39,371 nt of DNA from Actinomycetota bacterium (lineage in GTDB: Bacteria; Actinomycetota; Actinomycetes; Mycobacteriales; Micromonosporaceae), in NCBI GenBank assembly GCA_005885555.1, contig VAWN01000104.1:1-39371 (forward strand), given 5' to 3'. The notes under the pieces are model-generated. The model ran no database searches. It was not told where the DNA came from and was given only the letters and a program-made list of their open reading frames with translations. Made by a program: the position numbers and the translations under genes. The first letter of the stretch is position 1. Every line of letters starts with the position of its first letter. Shown in pieces: positions 38,502 to 39,371 of the stretch.

Positions 38502-39371
38502 ATGTTCGGATCATCGCGAGCCAGAGTCTGGCTGACCACGGGTACGGCCCTGCTCATGCTGTCGGCCGGTGTGCTGGTCCGGCCGGTGCCGGCGCGCGCC
38601 GACGTCGGCGACTGCGACCCGACGGTGCGGGCGTTCGGGTTCAGCTCCACCCAGGTGGCCTTCGGCGACAGTACGACGCTGACGTGGGACATCCAGGTAC
38701 CGGACGGCTGCGGTACCGTCTTCGAACTCAGCGGCAATACGCGCGAAAGCTTCGACCAGTTCGTCGGCGCTCAGGGGTCGATCATCGTCACGCCAGCCAT
38801 GCTCTCGTTCGGCGTCAACGACTGGGACATGTCATTGACCCTTCCGAACAACAGTGACCTGTCGTGGCATGTCGGGAACTCGGTGACCGTGACGATGCCG
38901 GCCGCCAAGCCGCCCGGCAGCACCGTCACCATCTCCGACGACAGCGTGCGGTCCCGGGTGGACTTCGTCTCCGGTGTGATGGCCAGCCACGCGACGGTAC
39001 GCATCGCCGGCAACGTCAACCTCGACCTCAGCAGCCTGGAGAGCATCCCGGTCGCGGCCGGCGTGCAGATCCTGGGCGACCGTAGCGTCAACGCCGCCGG
39101 GCCGAGGATCTTCACCCGTACCGTCCCGCGCCAGCTGCTGAAGGTCGGTGACAACAGCGACGACGTCCGCGTCAGTGGTATCCGGCTGGAAGGTGGCGAG
39201 AGCGACGACCCGTTCTCCGGCGTGGGCCCACGGGACTCGGACGGGATCGGCGTCTACGCGAGCCAGCACGTGGAGATCGACCACAACGAGATCTACCACT
39301 GGCGGGGAGCGGGCGTGAACGTGCATGACGGCAACAACGCGGACGACCCCACCTACCTGGGCCGGCTCAAC
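38502..39371 (+). CDS. Secreted beta-helix (pectate-lyase-like) protein, 3' truncated by window
   Basis: 290 codons are visible from ATG 38502 to the window end with no stop. A signal peptide (about 1-33; TALLMLSAGVLVRPVPARA) precedes a beta-sandwich-like portion (about 38-145; FSSTQVAFGDSTTLTWDIQV). A right-handed parallel beta-helix begins near residue 150. Rungs are visible in VRIAGNVNLDLSSLESI, VRVSGIRLEGG and VEIDHNEIYHWRGAGVNVHD, typical of pectate-lyase/Right_handed_beta_helix proteins. It probably binds or cleaves a polysaccharide outside the cell. An AGGGGGA ribosome site precedes the start. The catalytic residues, if any, lie beyond the visible part or are not identifiable. Codon use looks slightly less GC-biased than the neighbours. 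Confidence 0.82.
   Translation, partial: MFGSSRARVWLTTGTALLMLSAGVLVRPVPARADVGDCDPTVRAFGFSSTQVAFGDSTTLTWDIQVPDGCGTVFELSGNTRESFDQFVGAQGSIIVTPAMLSFGVNDWDMSLTLPNNSDLSWHVGNSVTVTMPAAKPPGSTVTISDDSVRSRVDFVSGVMASHATVRIAGNVNLDLSSLESIPVAAGVQILGDRSVNAAGPRIFTRTVPRQLLKVGDNSDDVRVSGIRLEGGESDDPFSGVGPRDSDGIGVYASQHVEIDHNEIYHWRGAGVNVHDGNNADDPTYLGRLN

Noticed and set aside
1-39371. tRNA, rRNA, riboswitch or known ncRNA genes
   Set aside because: No cloverleaf, rRNA core or riboswitch consensus was noticed in the intergenic regions; nearly all gaps are under 150 bases.

Overview
This window looks like chromosomal DNA of a high-GC, filamentous-type actinobacterium. The GC content is very high, GTG starts are common, many genes overlap by 1-4 bases, and secreted hydrolases, an ECF sigma factor with a SnoaL-like tail and LigC/LigD-type repair proteins are present. 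A Micromonosporaceae-like host (Actinocatenispora would fit) is my guess, not a demonstrated fact. There are no rRNA or tRNA genes, CRISPR arrays or intact insertion sequences. Two genome-style signatures run through the window. The palindrome GGTACC recurs far above expectation. At least thirteen genes have a TANNNT hexamer 6-8 bases before an ATG or GTG and no Shine-Dalgarno, which points to leaderless transcripts.

Layout. 1-420: end of an unrecognised gene and an internally deleted oxidoreductase relic. 498-4005: ECF sigma factor, VOC protein, NRDE/TANGO2-like protein and an MFS exporter. 3998-7717 (minus): a secreted subtilase and a secreted GH25 muramidase, each with six fascin-like repeats. 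7834-12287: LigD-type polymerase, M24 peptidase, AraC regulator, VOC protein and an RNA methylase. 12306-18638: chitinase, phosphotransferase, CocE hydrolase, 3D-domain protein and LigC DNA ligase. 18662-23123: lipoprotein, a SARP/AfsR relic, an oligopeptide-type binding protein, a deacetylase with an extra N-terminal domain and a racemase. 23208-27158 (minus): class A PBP, OsmC protein and two tandem P-loop kinase-like proteins.

27235-35448 is the most interesting block. It is a tightly overlapped operon of SWIM zinc finger, DUF5691, MoxR AAA+ ATPase, DUF5682, VWA and patatin. The SWIM/MoxR/DUF5682/VWA part resembles the uncharacterised E. coli yehL-M-P-Q set. Here it gains a HEAT-like DUF5691 partner and a downstream patatin lipase that could be an effector. 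A pair of P-loop kinase-like genes diverges from the same 76-base gap.

35449-39371: a 306-base regulatory gap, a secreted IPT/TIG surface protein, a membrane-anchored protein of unknown function, a PadR relic, and the first 290 codons of a secreted beta-helix protein cut by the window end.

The three relics (233-418, 19197-19496, about 38303-38434) share one form: an intact N-terminus joined in frame to a distant C-terminal segment. This suggests local loss by internal deletion.
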